A stretch of 64,000 nucleotides of DNA from Nepenthes gracilis (GCA_033239525.1 BSYO01000004.1:28000037-28064036), one strand, 5' to 3'; shown: positions 28,856-44,345, counted from the stretch's first letter. The notes: a model not told the origin generated them from the letters alone. Numbers and translations are program-made.

Positions 28856-28977
28856 AGTCCTTTCTCTAAGAAGCCCCTAGGAGGCTCTCCAGCCAAGTGC
28901 ACGTCCTCTCTTTCGCAGTCTTTCTTTTAAGAGGCCTCTAAAAAGCCCTCCAGCCAAGTGTATGTCTTCTTTACAGG
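28856..28977. repeat. Two-copy tandem repeat, 61-bp unit
   Basis: 28856-28916 and 28917-28977 share 'agtc.tttct.t.aagagg/aagcc.ct' and 'ctccagccaagtg.a.gtc.tct' in the same order. No coding content is seen. Confidence 0.6.
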
Positions 28978-29324
28978 AGATCATATGTCTAAGTGCTAGG
29001 CCCTTTGCCTAGGAGCATTCCAATGATATTTTGATAATCGAATAACCGGTAATTGTGTTCACTTATTTCTATTTCATAAAACATCCCTTAGCGGAGTATA
29101 TTTTTAAGATACCCTTTAGCAGGCCGCACCTTCAAGATGTTCTTAAGTGAGGTGCACATCTAATATGCCACTTAATCGGGTACACCTAAATATATAATCT
29201 TTTGCACACATTTTATTCAAAGTATAATCTATTTTTCTCTCTATGATGAATGATTATTAACTTGAACGTTACAAGATAAATCGTTAAAGGAGTTTCACCA
29301 TTTTTTTTGACATTTTATTTTCTA

Positions 29325-29410
29325 TTATATTGTGCAGGTTCTAAGTTAATAAATATAATGATCGGATTCGTTCTAATTCGACCTATCGAAAAAATTGAGT
29401 AATTTTATAA
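29325..29410 (+). repeat. LTR-end-like fragment
   Basis: 'gtgcaggttctaagttaa' followed by 'ttcgttctaattcgacc' and 'ttgagta' is matched by 'gtgcacaggtttcaaattaa', 'ctcgttctaattcgat' and 'cgagtga' near 37409-37480. The shared order suggests ends of two related old LTRs. Their full boundaries and target duplications could not be found. Confidence 0.35.
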
Positions 29411-30303
29411 CTCGTTAGACAATTTGAAATCATAGATGAAATAAATTTAAAGAAAAAACAACCCAAAATATTTACCAGATTATAATAATGTTTCGTTTAC
29501 TAACTCAATCAAATTCAAATTATACTAAACCTAATATTCTCTCCTAATTAGCACTATGAGTTAGCAGGTTCAAGGAAAAGATTTGATTAATATTTAAAAT
29601 ATTAATTCTTCTCTTTTTTTAAAAAAAAAAAAAATATCTAAAAATTAATGCTTTAAAATTACAATTTTTGTTTAACGGTAGTCTGAAAAGGCGGACGGAT
29701 ACAAGTCCACTCTGGCTGCGAAGGGGGCTGACGCGCCCGCACACAGTAGTTTACCAATTCTACCTAACATTAATCAAATGAATAATAATTTAATAAAATA
29801 AATAATAATTTGATATTCAATTTATCATTTTTCAATAATCTCCTCCCTTTATAATATGTAATTATTAAATTTATTTAATTTAAATAATATTAATATTAAA
29901 CGATTATCTTCCCCAAACGAGTGTTATAGTGTCACAGCTCATACGATTTCATATGATAACTGTTGGATCTAATCTAAGAATTACTATTAATTGTTTTATT
30001 TTTTAAAATATTATTTTATTTTTTATTTAAATAGGATTAAAACATACTGCCATTGTATTTTCGAGAGGCGGCTGAGGACTGCAGGTGTGAGTGCAGTGAC
30101 GAGGTTGAGGTGTTGTTGACGGTGTCGATTTTGAGGAGCCGACGACGATAGAGGCAACCAAAAACCACATTGACAATTAGATTTATAGTTTCTATTTTTA
30201 TTTCAAATTTGGCGATCGAGAACCAAACAATGGCGTCGATGCTGAGGAGCCGAGGACAACAGCGACGATCAAAGATGACGACCAATAATACAGCCTTTTT
30301 AAA

Positions 30304-30335
<32 letters not shown>

Positions 30336-30547
30336 TTAAAAAAAATTAACAGTCATTAAATTAAATTTAACTATTAAAATAGTAAATCCTGAGTCGCCCC
30401 TCAGCCCTGATGTTCCCACTCCAAACTTTGAAAATTATATATTCAACCGTCCACATTCCGTTAAGCACGCGAACTCATCTTGCATCCGTTTTAAAACGCA
30501 GAATCGTACGGCCCAGATCGCCGGACGTGTTTGTTGGGAATGCCGAG

Positions 30548-30553
30548 CACGTG
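30548..30553. promoter_or_regulatory. G-box CACGTG, distal to OPR-B
   Basis: Second CACGTG, about 1.4 kb upstream of the OPR-B start. Too distant to assign with confidence. Confidence 0.2.
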
Positions 30554-31440
30554 TTTTGGTCAGCTTTTGTTTTTTGTTTTTTTTTTTGGAGTAATTACAG
30601 CTCATTTATCTTGTTTATATTGTAATTTAATATTAGACATATGTAGAATTGTAATTCAAACGATCACTGTGACCACAGTCGTCGGTCAACCACTCCGCAG
30701 GGGAAGAAAGCTGCCCTGTCGACACCAGGAGGAGAAAACGTGCACGTAAATAATGCAGTCAGTTATTTATATTATTAGATTTATATTATTAACCACCCTA
30801 CCAAATAATAAATAATTTTATAAACATCTTATTTTATTTATTTTTCTAAGTTTAGTTATCAGATAAAATTATAAAAAATAATTAATTATGAAGAGTTGAG
30901 CGACTAACTAGACAATATTTTTTCTTAGGCTTGCACATCATTACTAGGCTACTGTTAATATAGCAGTATTTTTTATTTAATAATTTGATCATTTGATCGT
31001 TTCTCATGCAATTATCTAATTTATAATCAAAACTTAAAATTTGACCCAACTCATGGCTATATAATCTTTGAATTAGATATTTGACAATCATAAATTTAAT
31101 AATCTAGATCCTTTAACTTATTTTTGACGGAAGCTAACGGATTTGGATTAACTTAAATTTAAACTAAGCTTGTTAAAATTTTTATTAAATTGAGAAAACT
31201 TATTAGTTGAGACAGAATAATTCAAATTGTTGATATAGATTGGGTTTAATTTGAACAATTTATGTAATTTATATAAAATTTCTTAGTTTATAAATTATTT
31301 TGTTTAGTGTTATACATCATATACAAAAAGTTAAAAATAATAATTCATACTATCAACATAATATTATATCTCAAATATATTCAAATAAGGCATACTAAAT
31401 ATTAAAAAAATCTGTGACAAAGAAACCCAAAAATATATTG

Positions 31441-31446
31441 CACGTG
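31441..31446. promoter_or_regulatory. G-box CACGTG upstream of OPR-B
   Basis: CACGTG about 520 bp before the OPR-B ATG, nearly the same distance as in OPR-A. It is a candidate MYC-type bHLH site for jasmonate response; the role is inferred. Confidence 0.35.
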
Positions 31447-31842
31447 AATAGTTTGTTACGGATCAATAACTACTCTGGTATTAAATTTAAAATTTATCTG
31501 CATTTATAAGATAGTGTTTAATTAAAATTTTATATTAAATTAAATAAATACGTAACATTTTTAAAAATAAATGTTATTTGATGGCGCGTAATCTCACGTC
31601 TTACTATAACACATTTTTTTATGCAATGAAATTTCTCGAAGCCCCGATATCTCGGGAAATATTTAAATCGGAAAATCAGAGGCAGCGGTGGTGGACACGG
31701 CACTCCGGCCACCGGGAAATTCAATAGGACGTTACATAAAATGCTATTTTAATTAAATTAACAGAATATAATATTGCAGAAAAATCCACACCATCGACCC
31801 ATAAAATGGGAGCATTGGCGAGGCAATGGAACGTCGAGGAAC

Positions 31843-31962
31843 ATGCTTATGCTGCAGCTAGGGTTGCCCAAGGCTTGCGTTTCTCTCCCTCTCTACCGCT
31901 GCAGTCGCGTGCTTTTCTCTTCGAGTCGTTCATCTTCAAGATCCGTTCAGATAGTAAGAGGA
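31843..31962 (+). other. Possible N-terminal leader of OPR-B (alternative start)
   Basis: An ATG at 31843 is in frame with the usual OPR-B start and no stop intervenes, which would give a 428-aa protein. The 40 extra residues begin MLMLQLGLPKAC, contain the stretch LFSSSRSSSRSVQIVRG, have no Asp or Glu, and have about five Arg and many Ser. This composition is that of a plastid or mitochondrial transit peptide. OPR-A has no in-frame upstream ATG, and in OPR-C an in-frame stop at 48010 is followed by no ATG. Another ATG at 31806 in a different frame would act as an overlapping uORF on longer transcripts. Confidence 0.4.
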
Positions 31963-35124
<3,162 letters not shown>

Positions 35125-36475
35125 GCCGTCACTATCAAAATAAATGTTGCTGTCATTGATTTTGATTTGATCCAAATTTGGATTTGAAATAATTATGTAT
35201 GAAGTTACTGCAATTAGTCTATTGTTTATCTGCTTTAAATTGTTATTGAAGGAGAGCTTTCTCTGTTAATCCCTTCTTTTTATTTACATCGTTGTGATTT
35301 GTTAACGATAATAGCTAGAACTCATCGCCCACTAAAAGATGAAAGAACAGATCTGGAGAGAGATCTCTGCTTGCATCCACGTACACCGCTAGGTGCCAAG
35401 GGGCGCTGTGATGTGCACCCCGTACCATACTCATATAATACGTGTTGTAATTATCAGATAAAAATTCGATATCCATTGTTTTTTGTCTTTTTTTAAAAAA
35501 TAGAAGAAAATATTTTTTTTAATTTAAAGAAAAATAAGAAATGTTTAATTTTTATCCGAAAATTACGGTATGACATCATATGTCGCGGAGCTGTTATTGT
35601 CTGCCATTTACGTCTAATAAAGCAGTCCTTTCAGCCGTGAAAGACACCCCTCATTATCGGCCCCTCACAAGCCACGCGGCGGTGGGGGAGACCTTTTCTT
35701 CAGGACTCGTACCGTCAGCATCGTCGTCCCCATCTCCCCCCTCCCCCCCTCTCTCTCTCTCTGGTGGCCTATTGGTTGTTGGACGCTAGTACTGGCAACA
35801 CAGTTAATATTCTTCCTATTTTTTTAATTGTAAGAATTTCGCACGACTATAACTACAAATTTAAGAATAAGGTCGATAAAATAATAATATATAAATAAAA
35901 ATAATAATCTCGGAATAAAGAGAAGATGCGAGCTTTACATAAATTTTTTTATAAATCCAAGATTAAAATAATGGGATTTTAGAATTCATAAAATTTCAAT
36001 TTTATAAGAATTTGGTCACAATAAATCAATAAACACCACATTTAATTTTATAACAAATACTAACTTTAAAATAGGGTAATTTCGTTAGTTTATTGCCTAT
36101 TTTTCAAAAGTCTTATTATTAACTTTCTTAAAATACAAATTTATCCAACAATTTTGCGTCCTTCTGAAATTAATTTGTTGATTATTTTACAATATTTTTC
36201 AGATTTGTAAAGTTGTCTACGATGTTGAGAAATTTCAAATCTAATAATATTTTGACCTTGCATTAAAAAAATATTTTTTTACTGAAAAAAAAAGGAATAA
36301 AATTGCAAGATTAAATAAAGTTAGACGTCCAGCAAAATTTAACAAAAAAAGATGTTGCAATATATAACTCCTCTTATAACTGGTTTGAATTGAACTACAA
36401 AAATTTACATTTTATTTTGAAAAAAAAAATCAAAAAATAATTGCTATTCATATTTTTTAAAAAAGCTTATTTACA
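35125..36475. other. Intergenic DNA after OPR-B, no gene seen
   Basis: Holds the OPR-B 3' untranslated region and then A+T-rich sequence. A GC-richer patch at 35580-35790 ends in a CT repeat (35740-35762) and carries only a short open frame with no recognisable domain. Confidence 0.55.
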
Positions 36476-37490
36476 TTGGTTTAGGGGCTCAACCCTGCGG
36501 GGTTGGAGCCCCTCCCATTGATGGGTCTAATAGCGTTATGGGCTGATCCAATCTTAGACCCAACCACCAACGTGCAGAGAATAACGAGTGCCTAACGAGT
36601 AGCGATCGAGATCTCTGGAAGGAAATCGATTTGGCCTATCCTAGTCATTGCTATAGCAACCAAGATGAGGCCTAGTAAACGATGGACCAAAATGATAAAC
36701 ATCAATAACCCAATTGGCGACACAGAATGACAGACTAATCAGGAAGGTTTTCGGCCAGGCAGCCAATATAGCGCTTAGAGTATGTGCAAGTAGCGCTCAG
36801 AGCATACACATATTGGCGCCACCTGAAGTTGTCACCACAACAGTCTGACGATTGGGTTGATATGACTACTCACAGTCACCTTGGTGTTGCAAAGTGACAA
36901 CTGATAATAGGGGCTCCTATCAACACTGTAGCGACTGGCCAATCCTAACCAGACACCCACCGCAGGCCATGGTGCCAAATCCTTTTTTGCGTAGCACTAT
37001 AAATATTGTTCACCTTCGCAAAGTAAGTGACTCCTTTTTCTTTCAAAAGGACCTCTTTTTTTTTGGAACAATGAGATAACCAAGCTTTCCAACATAGTTT
37101 TTCCTCTTTACTTTAGTCGACTCCCCTTATTGTCTTTGCATCCTTAGTGAGTCACTCCAATCGAGTGCCATTTTCTTCTTTCGTAAGCCATACATCGGAG
37201 CCAAATCCTCCATCAACCTAAGCCACTTCCCATTGAGTGCATATAGGAGTTCAATTCTTCTCTCATATCTCCTACTAAATACAACTCTATATTTCTCACA
37301 TCATCATTGTATTTTTCTAATTCCTAAGAAAGATTTTTAATTTGAGCGTCAAAAAAAAAAAGGAGTAAGTCCTTTCAATCTTTTGATTTTTTGTTTATAA
37401 TTTATGGTGCACAGGTTTCAAATTAACAAAGATAGAGACTGGGCTCGTTCTAATTCGATTCGTAGTATAAGACCGAGTGACTCACTAATC
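36476..37490 (+). mobile_element. Probable old LTR fragment
   Basis: The stretch has a moderate base composition unlike its A+T-rich flanks, a TATA box at about 37000 ('cactataaatattg') and an end near 37409-37480 related to 29325-29410. It begins with a near-perfect hairpin at 36483-36513 ('aggggctcaaccc' against 'gggttggagcccct'). No paired LTR or target duplication was found, so both the ends and the class are uncertain. Confidence 0.4.
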
Positions 37491-38567
37491 TGTACAATAA
37501 TAACAATACTAGAAACACATCACCCTTCGTAATTGTTTGATAAAAATTTAATATTTTATATTTTATATTAAAAAAAATTAAAAAAATATGTTAACAGTTA
37601 TATCTTTTAGTAAATCTTTTATAATATAAATATTTTAATATTTTATAAATAAAGTTGTCTCTTATAAAAACTCTAATTTATATATTCTCATTTGCTATTA
37701 TTCTATCTTATCGATTCTTGTATAGCTAATTTTAATATTTTTAAATAAAATGCTGCAGTTCAGTTTATAATATATATAACATATATCCCATAAATGCTAT
37801 TAAAGTAAGTACTTATTAACATACTTAACACTTACAATATAGTTTAATAAAAATTTGACATATTTAATTTATTTGGCATTGTTATGATTGTCCCCATTTT
37901 CTCTCTTTGAACGTGAAACTGACTTTAAAAATTTTGCATTTAAAATTCATGAGTGATGGTGCATCTTCTTACAGAAATTTGGCAATATGTGGTGTTAGGT
38001 GATTATTAAGAAATCTAATAAAGCTTCTGTCATTTTATAGTTATAAGAATGCAATGGCATCCAATTAAGAGTTGAGGGGCGATTTATCGCGGCACAGTGC
38101 TGTTAGATTTAATCAAACGTCCTACCCCTTCTTTTTTTTTTTTACATTTTTCTCCTATTTTAATTTATTTAAATTATTTTTTTATTTTAATTATTTTTAT
38201 AAAATATAAACTTATATAAAAATTAAATATATAAATAAATTTATTTATAAATTAGATTAAATTTTTATTATTTATTAAATATTTATATTTATATTTTATA
38301 AATTTATGAAATAATGGTTTTATAATTATATTTTTTAAAATATTATTATATAAGTAGGATTATATTTTATAAATTTATAAAATAATAGTTTATAATCATA
38401 TATTGTTAAAATATTTTTTTGTAAAAAGATTATATTTTATAAACTTATAAAATAATAATTTTATAATAATATATTTTTAAAATATTATTATGTTAATAAA
38501 ATCTAAAAATATAAATAAATCTTTTTTTTAATATTTTTTATTTTATAAAAAATTAAAAATTAAAAAT
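37491..38567. other. A+T-rich DNA before the second Tat element
   Basis: Almost pure A+T from about 38100 to the element boundary. No gene or clear repeat unit is seen. Confidence 0.6.
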
Positions 38568-38572
38568 ATAAT

Positions 38573-39578
38573 TGATACGTCATGAAACCAAATTTCGAAC
38601 GGGTTCGGGTTACGTTGATTGTTGAGTCCGGTTCTGTCCATCGAATCTGGGTCCTACACCCCTCTAAGACAAACTAAAGGTCAGGTGCGGGCAGGATATT
38701 ATCCTATTGAAAATACTCTGACGCTCGAGTCCGTAAAATAGCATTCCAAGAATCGAAAATGTAAAAGAAAGGGCATAATGAATGTTAGAAGTAGAGAGTG
38801 TTTATGGGAATGATTTCGCTCCCGCTGGAAGAGGATTATGTCGCTCATGAGAAGCGTTGATTCCTATCTCTGGGTTTTCGAGAATCATAGCGACAGGAAG
38901 TAAGAATATGTGGGCGTCCTAAAAGTATGAGAGCTTAGGAAGATGTCGGGTGAACCCTAAGGAATTCCTCTGGAAAAAGGGATGTGAATGTCAGAGCAAC
39001 TCGTATGAGTATGAGAACGTTTTGCTTTCTTTCAGAAGCCATCCCTGGAGTGTTGACTCTATGGCCTTCTTATAGTCGAGAGGTTGAGAATCCTTCATTA
39101 GGAAGGGGTGCGGGATCTCAGGGTTCTGTTGGAACGGCTTCCATTCTTGACCTGGCATTAATCACGATAATGGTTCCTTGGGAGGTTCTCCTTCCTTCTG
39201 TGTTTTTCAACGGCCAGGGTTTTACAGCAAACAGGGGAGAGAATCCGGCGCTTTTCTCATGGGGTGAGCGCTGAATCTGTTGGTGACCGTTGCTGTGGAG
39301 GTTGCCTTCTATGAGAGCGCAAAATCATGGAAGAAAGCTGCTACAAGCTAAATTGGGCCTAGCCCATGTAAAGCTTATTCGAGGGCAGGCCTGTTATAGC
39401 GCTACTGTTCAACAGAAATGATGACTGTCCCTGATGCCAATCGCCTGTCACTATATTGATTTTATTGGTCTATCGTCCGATCAACGGTTCACATTGACCG
39501 TTCAGGCCAATGCGTAGGCCTTCGTGGATTTGGGCCGTTTCTCCTTCATAGGCCAGTCCACTATGGGAGTACTCATCA
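38573..39578 (-). repeat. 3' LTR of second Tat element
   Basis: In element sense it starts TGATGAGTACTCC and ends ATCA. The purines at 39579-39590 (minus-strand ataggggggctaa-like) directly precede it as the polypurine tract. Confidence 0.92.
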
Positions 39579-39592
39579 TTAGCCCCCTATAC
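39579..39592 (-). other. Polypurine tract of second Tat element
   Basis: Window bases ttagccccctat are, on the - strand, a purine-rich tract ending exactly at the TG start of the LTR. This is the expected site for plus-strand priming. Confidence 0.7.
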
Positions 39593-40139
39593 TGGTGGCC
39601 TAACTTTTGACCTCCAGCATGTCCACGATGGGCTACGTGGCTTGGAATCTGCCAAGGTCCATTGACCGATATTGTTGACCGTCCATGCCCAAAACCCAAA
39701 GATCATGCCAGAGGAGAAGTGGACTGGATTTGCTGAATGCCCTGACCAAAATCTGGAGAACCTGCTGAAGGAATTATTGACCGGATTCGTTGACCGTTAA
39801 GGCCAAGATCCGGAGAACCTGTAGGAGTGGAGTGACGCGCCATAATTAGTTATTTTGTTCAGACGAAAAGGTGGCCACATGTCTGCACACAGTGAATTGG
39901 AGATCCCGATAATTAATGTACCGAGGGATTTGGTTCGTCAGTGTCGTTCTGGGGGCGCCACGTGGCAGTAATGACGGTACTTGTTTACGAGACGGTTACT
40001 TTGGCTAGCATTTGTGCTAGCTTCAAGTTGCCCGTTCATCTCCGTTTTTGAATTTTTCACACCTTCATTCGTCTTCGAGTGAGTATTCTTTTTTAAGTGT
40101 TGCACCGTTTCCTTCTTTATACCCATACTCATCGCTCCT

Positions 40140-41935
40140 ATTGTACAGATTGTTTCAACCCTCACAGAGACTGACCTGAAAGAGTTGTATGTTGAGTACA
40201 ATGTTCCTAAAGCGATCATTTCTCGTATTCCTGACAAGGAAGACAGGGCATGCTCGCTGCCTGAAGGTTGTATCACCATTTATGAGGCCCATTTGAGGAG
40301 TGGGCTACGCTTTCCTATTCCTGACGAGTTACGGGAGATTCTGATCGCTCTCAAAATCCCTCTCGCACAACTTCTCGCCAACGCTGTGCGGTATCTGTTC
40401 ATGTTCTGTATTTTCTTTCGTCAGCATTCGAGAAAGTTGATGGTAGAGATAGTGAGGGTCCCGTTCAAGGTCAATCAGGGAGCGAAGTGAATCTCTTTGG
40501 CCCCACGGGGCAGTCTCCAAGTTCGTACTGCTCTTTATGACTACTTGAAGAACTGGAAGAACGGGTTCTTTTTTGTTTACTTGGACGGGTCCACGCCATT
40601 GGCCAGGGAATGGGGCAAGGTTCCTGAGGTTTACACTGGGACTCCCACAGAGACGGAGACGGAGTCCCTGGAGTGGCTCTTAGAGCTAGTAAAGAAATAC
40701 CACTTAGATTTTCGGAGAGACCACCTGGTCTCTCGCGATGAGGCCAGGAAGGCCAAGTGGGGGCCCCGTCACCAGAACAGAAGTTGATGAAGGCCGTCAA
40801 GAGAAGGAGGATTGGGGCTTTTGCAATCAGGAAGTTAACCGGTGGTGGTTCTCTTGCTAGTCTAACAACGGCGGTGGCTGCAGTAAGGACTTCCTCGTCC
40901 TCCTCCACCGATCCTGAGAATGTGCTAATTGGCAAGCTAGCCGGAATGGGGGATAGCTCCGGCATATGTGGTGAAAGTTTCGTCGTCAAGATTTTTAGGG
41001 ACGGGTTGTATCCTGCCCCTAGCTGTGTTGTTCTTACCCTCCTACAGTCGGAACCCTTGACGCAGTTGGAACCCTCCTCGGAGGTCGTCATCGAGTGTGT
41101 CGCTAATCCGTTAGAAGAGATACCTGCCGGGAAACCTAGGGAGGTGCTTATTGAGCCTCTTATTGGGCTAGCTGTCGTGACATTTGACGAGCCGGCTCCT
41201 GAGGAGATTTTCGGGGAGCCAAGAGTGTTAGTCGTTGGAGAACCTCAATCGGCAATGGAGGTTAGGGTAGAGATCGTGGAGGAGGCCGTCGTTGAGGAAC
41301 CTGTACAAGCCGTGGAAAGACTAGAGGAGCCTGGTATTGGGAGGCCATCGAAGACGGACGATCTTGTGGCGGAGCTGTTGGAGGATTCTACAGCGAAAGC
41401 CATTACTAGGTCTGCTCAAGAGGGTTCCATATCCGGCCCTCTACTGTCAGAGCCAAGATATCGTGCTAGGCTAGTGTTTCCAGCGTGCCGATTTGGCAAG
41501 TGAACTTTTTGCTGCCTGCCTTTTCTACTGATTTAATCGCCGCAAATACTTACTGTTTTTGCATAAAGAAAAAGTCTCCACTGCTGTCGTTAAGGCAATT
41601 AGCCAGTGAGACCTGGCGATCACTAATAGGGACAAGCTGATTGCTTGTCCTGACGAGGAGTTGGAAGCGATGAGGACTGAGCGTCAGGATGATGCGGTCA
41701 CTCTAGGATCAGTGCTAGCCAACCTAGAGGCTGAGGTCACTTGGCTTAGAGAGGAGAATGCTAGCCTTAAAAATGCCATGGTTCCAGGTCTGGTTGGGGA
41801 GAACGACAGACTTAAGGAGGAGAATGCTCGACTAAAGGAAGAGGCTGATCGGACCACGCAGCGCTTTGATCAGCTTGTGGGGCAAATGGCCACTCTGGAG
41901 AATTAGCTGGCCACACGCATCTGTCCCCACGAGGT
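40140..41935 (+). pseudogene. Antisense accessory ORF of second Tat element
   Basis: Runs on the + strand, opposite to gag-pol of its own element. First part (40185-40490): ITIYEAHLRSGLRFPIPDE, then LAQLLANAVRYLFMFCIFF. Next (40497-40787): ALYDYLKNWKNGFFFVYLDG and FRRDHLVSRDEARKAKWGP. Then a Glu/Val/Pro-rich part to 41503, and a Glu/Lys/Leu-rich coiled coil at 41661-41906 with ENDRLKEENARLKEEADR. Segment order matches the first element. Each part is well open, but the parts are in different frames or split by stops. No function is established; the first part resembles the plant gypsy-type transposon domain found in Tat elements. Confidence 0.75.
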
Positions 41936-41957
41936 CGAGAACATGCTGTTGGCACGG

Positions 41958-42730
41958 CTATGGGAGGGGATCAACATCAGTCGGCGTATTACCCGGCTGA
42001 TTGATATGAATAAGAGCCACCTTGTCAAATCTTCTGCTGATCTCCTTTGCCTTGGTCAAGTACTTAGTCAAGTAAAGGATTCCGGCTTCAAAATTCCTGT
42101 TAACCTGGTTGACGACCAATTCAGAGTCATTGTAAACAGTCAAACGCCTTGTGAGCATTCCTTAGCAAGTCTCAATCCAGCCAATAGGGTTTCGTATTCT
42201 GCGACATTATTGGTCGCCGAGAAGTCGAGTTGGAGTGAGTATTTCACCTCAAACCCATCTGGAGTTTTTAGGACTACTCTGACTCCGCGGTTAAAGTCCG
42301 TAGACGATCCGTCCACGTTGAAGACCCATTCTGGTTCTTCTCCTTGCTATTCTACGTCCCTAATGTGCTGTTCCTTGAGAATTGGAGTCGTGATTTCGAC
42401 GATGAAGTCTGCTAAAGTTATCTTTTAATGGCGGGTCAGGGCCAAAATTCAATGTCAAATTCTCCCAATTAGATGGCCCATTTTTCCAACCGTTTGAAAA
42501 CGTCAGGTTTCTGTAGAATGTTCTTCAGAGGTTGGTCGGTGAGAACAATCACGCGATGGGCCTGAAAATAAGGTCTAAACTTCCGGGTGGAAAAAACAAG
42601 TGCCAAGGCTAGCTTTTTTGCACGCAGGTAGCGCATCTCTGGGCTGATCAACGACTTGCTCACGTAGGAGACCGGTCGTTGGGCGTCGGGGTCTTGGCGT
42701 ACGAGAACGGAGCTGAAGGCCACCTATAAC
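41958..42730 (-). pseudogene. RNase H region of second Tat element, truncated
   Basis: On the - strand 42469-42723 reads AFSSVLVRQDPDAQRPVSYV and RAKKLALALVFSTRKFRPYF, the end of the reverse transcriptase tether. Further on, 41958-42158 reads NDSELVVNQVNRNFEAG and HINQPGNTPTD, the end of the RNase H fold. The usual VPRAENxxAD ending is eroded. Right after it the expected integrase is absent and accessory-ORF sequence begins. Confidence 0.78.
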
Positions 42731-42798
42731 ACTGCTAGGTAAAGGTAAAGTTCCTCTCTATCCTTGGGTAACGTCAACAATAGTGGGCTAGCCAGATA

Positions 42799-44145
42799 TT
42801 ATTTTAATTCGTCAAAAACAGTTTGGCACTCTATTGTCCACTGAAACTCGTTTGTTTTCGTCCCCCTTAATACCTTAAAGAAATGATGGTACTTGTCCCC
42901 GGACTTTTTTAAGAAATGTAACAAGGCCGCCAGTCGTCCGGTTAGCCGCTGGACGTCCTTGACGGTTTGCGGTGGCGACATGTCAACGGGGGCCTTAATT
43001 TTCTCTGGGTTTGCCTCGATCCCTCCCTGGGAGACTATGAATACCAGTAACTTGCTAGAGGAGACTCCGAAGACACACTTGGTGAGATTCAGCCTCATTT
43101 GGTGTGCGCGAAGTACCTTGAAAGATTCGGTCAGATTACGAATATAGTTACCGATGTCTCTGCTCTTGACGAGCATATCGTCAACATATACCTCTATATT
43201 GCGACCAATTTGCCTTTCGAATATTTTGTTCACAAGCCGTTGGTAAGTGGCACCTGCGTTCTTCAGACCAAAAGGTATGAACTTATAACAATAGGTACCT
43301 CAGTTTGTTATGAACGAGGTGTACTCCTCGTCATCTGGGTCTATTCGGATCTGGTTGTAGACAAAGTACACGTCCATGAAGCTCAACAACTCGTGTCTAG
43401 ACATTGAGTCCACCTATAGATCGATCCATGGTAAGGGAAAGCTGTCTTTAAGGCAGGCTTTATTAACGTCGGTGAAGTCGATACACATTCATCATTTTCC
43501 GTTACTTTTCCTTACCAGGACGATGTTAGAAAGCCAATTTGGGTATTGGACTTCCCTGATGAAGCCGGCGTCCAACAGCTTTTTTACTTCTACCTGGATG
43601 GCGATTAACTTTTTTATGGAGTGGTTCCTCCGCCTTTGCCTGATGTGCTTGTGGACGGAATTGAAGCCCAACTTGTGGACCATTATTTTGGTCGGAATCT
43701 TAGGCATGTCTACGGGGGTCCATGCAAAAATGTCAACGTTCTGCTGTAAAAATGTGATCAACTCATCACGCAGTGTCCTGGTGAGTGTGCCGCAAATCTG
43801 TACACATCTTTTCAGATCTTTCGGATTTAGTGGGATCAGATCGGTTACCTCTCCGAACTGTGTTTGCTGTAAGGTCGCCTCGTCCCGATGGTTGAGTTCT
43901 TCTGCAGATCTAGCGCTGTTGCTTGGGGTGACCTGGGACATATAACATGTCCGCCTAGTGATATGGTCGCTCAACACTTTGCCTATACCACAAGTTGTTG
44001 AAAATTTCATCTTGAGATGTGGTATTGAAGTAACGGTTTCGAATGCTATTAGACATGGGCGGCCTATTATAGCGTTGTAGATGGAGGGTAGGTCGACAAC
44101 TAAGAAAGTGAGCCTTCGACTAGCCAGTCTTGGGTACGTACCCAA
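42799..44145 (-). pseudogene. Protease end and reverse transcriptase of second Tat element
   Basis: 43492-44145 is one open frame on the - strand with LTFLVVDLPSIYNAIIGRP, then HSIKKLIAIQVEVKKLL and NWLSNIVLVRKSNGK. 42799-43233 continues with NKIFERQIGRNIEVYVDDML, where YVDD holds the two catalytic Asp residues, and later QRLTGRLAALLHFL. Between them (43234-43491) the frame is still readable but has in-frame stops, one where the conserved Trp of FITNW should be (TGG changed to TGA). The enzyme would copy element RNA into DNA, but it is dead as it stands. Confidence 0.85.
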
Positions 44146-44205
44146 AGTTACTTCTAACTGAATCGTCTCTTGAACGGATACGGGTTCGTTATCTAGGCCA
44201 TATAA

Positions 44206-44345
44206 CGGACCGTCAGCAGGCCTTAATTCAGTCTTTTTAGACCAAGTTTAAAAAATACATCCAGGTAAAGCAAATCGCGTGAACTTCTATTATCAACGAA
44301 CACTCGTTTCAGCTAGTAGTCGATACTACCGTCGAAAACGAGGGT
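44206..44345 (-). pseudogene. Aspartic protease active-site region of second Tat element
   Basis: The - strand reads LVFDGSIDY, a stop, then LKRVFVDNRSSRDLLYL. The catalytic D-x-G triad is changed to DNR, so it should be inactive. It matches VFIDNGSSKDLLYL in the first element. Confidence 0.7.

Larger units (their letters stand above)
26895..31440. other. Intergenic DNA between the first Tat element and OPR-B
   Basis: No gene is supported. At 27600-28300 there is a block that, on the - strand, looks like a plant 5' leader or LTR: CG-rich words ending in a splice-like site, then a weak match in layout to 63600-63950. A patch at 29680-29750 and another at 30050-30290 are GC-richer, the latter with two related 'aggagccga.gac' words about 115 bp apart. 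The rest is A+T-rich. Confidence 0.5.

Noticed and set aside
36476..37490. Exact LTR boundaries and target duplication for this fragment
   Set aside because: Several TG starts and CA ends were tried and none gave matching flanking 5-mers.
42893..43945. Open frames on the + strand at 42893-43945
   Set aside because: They are shadows of the reverse transcriptase read on the - strand, which has the YVDD motif.
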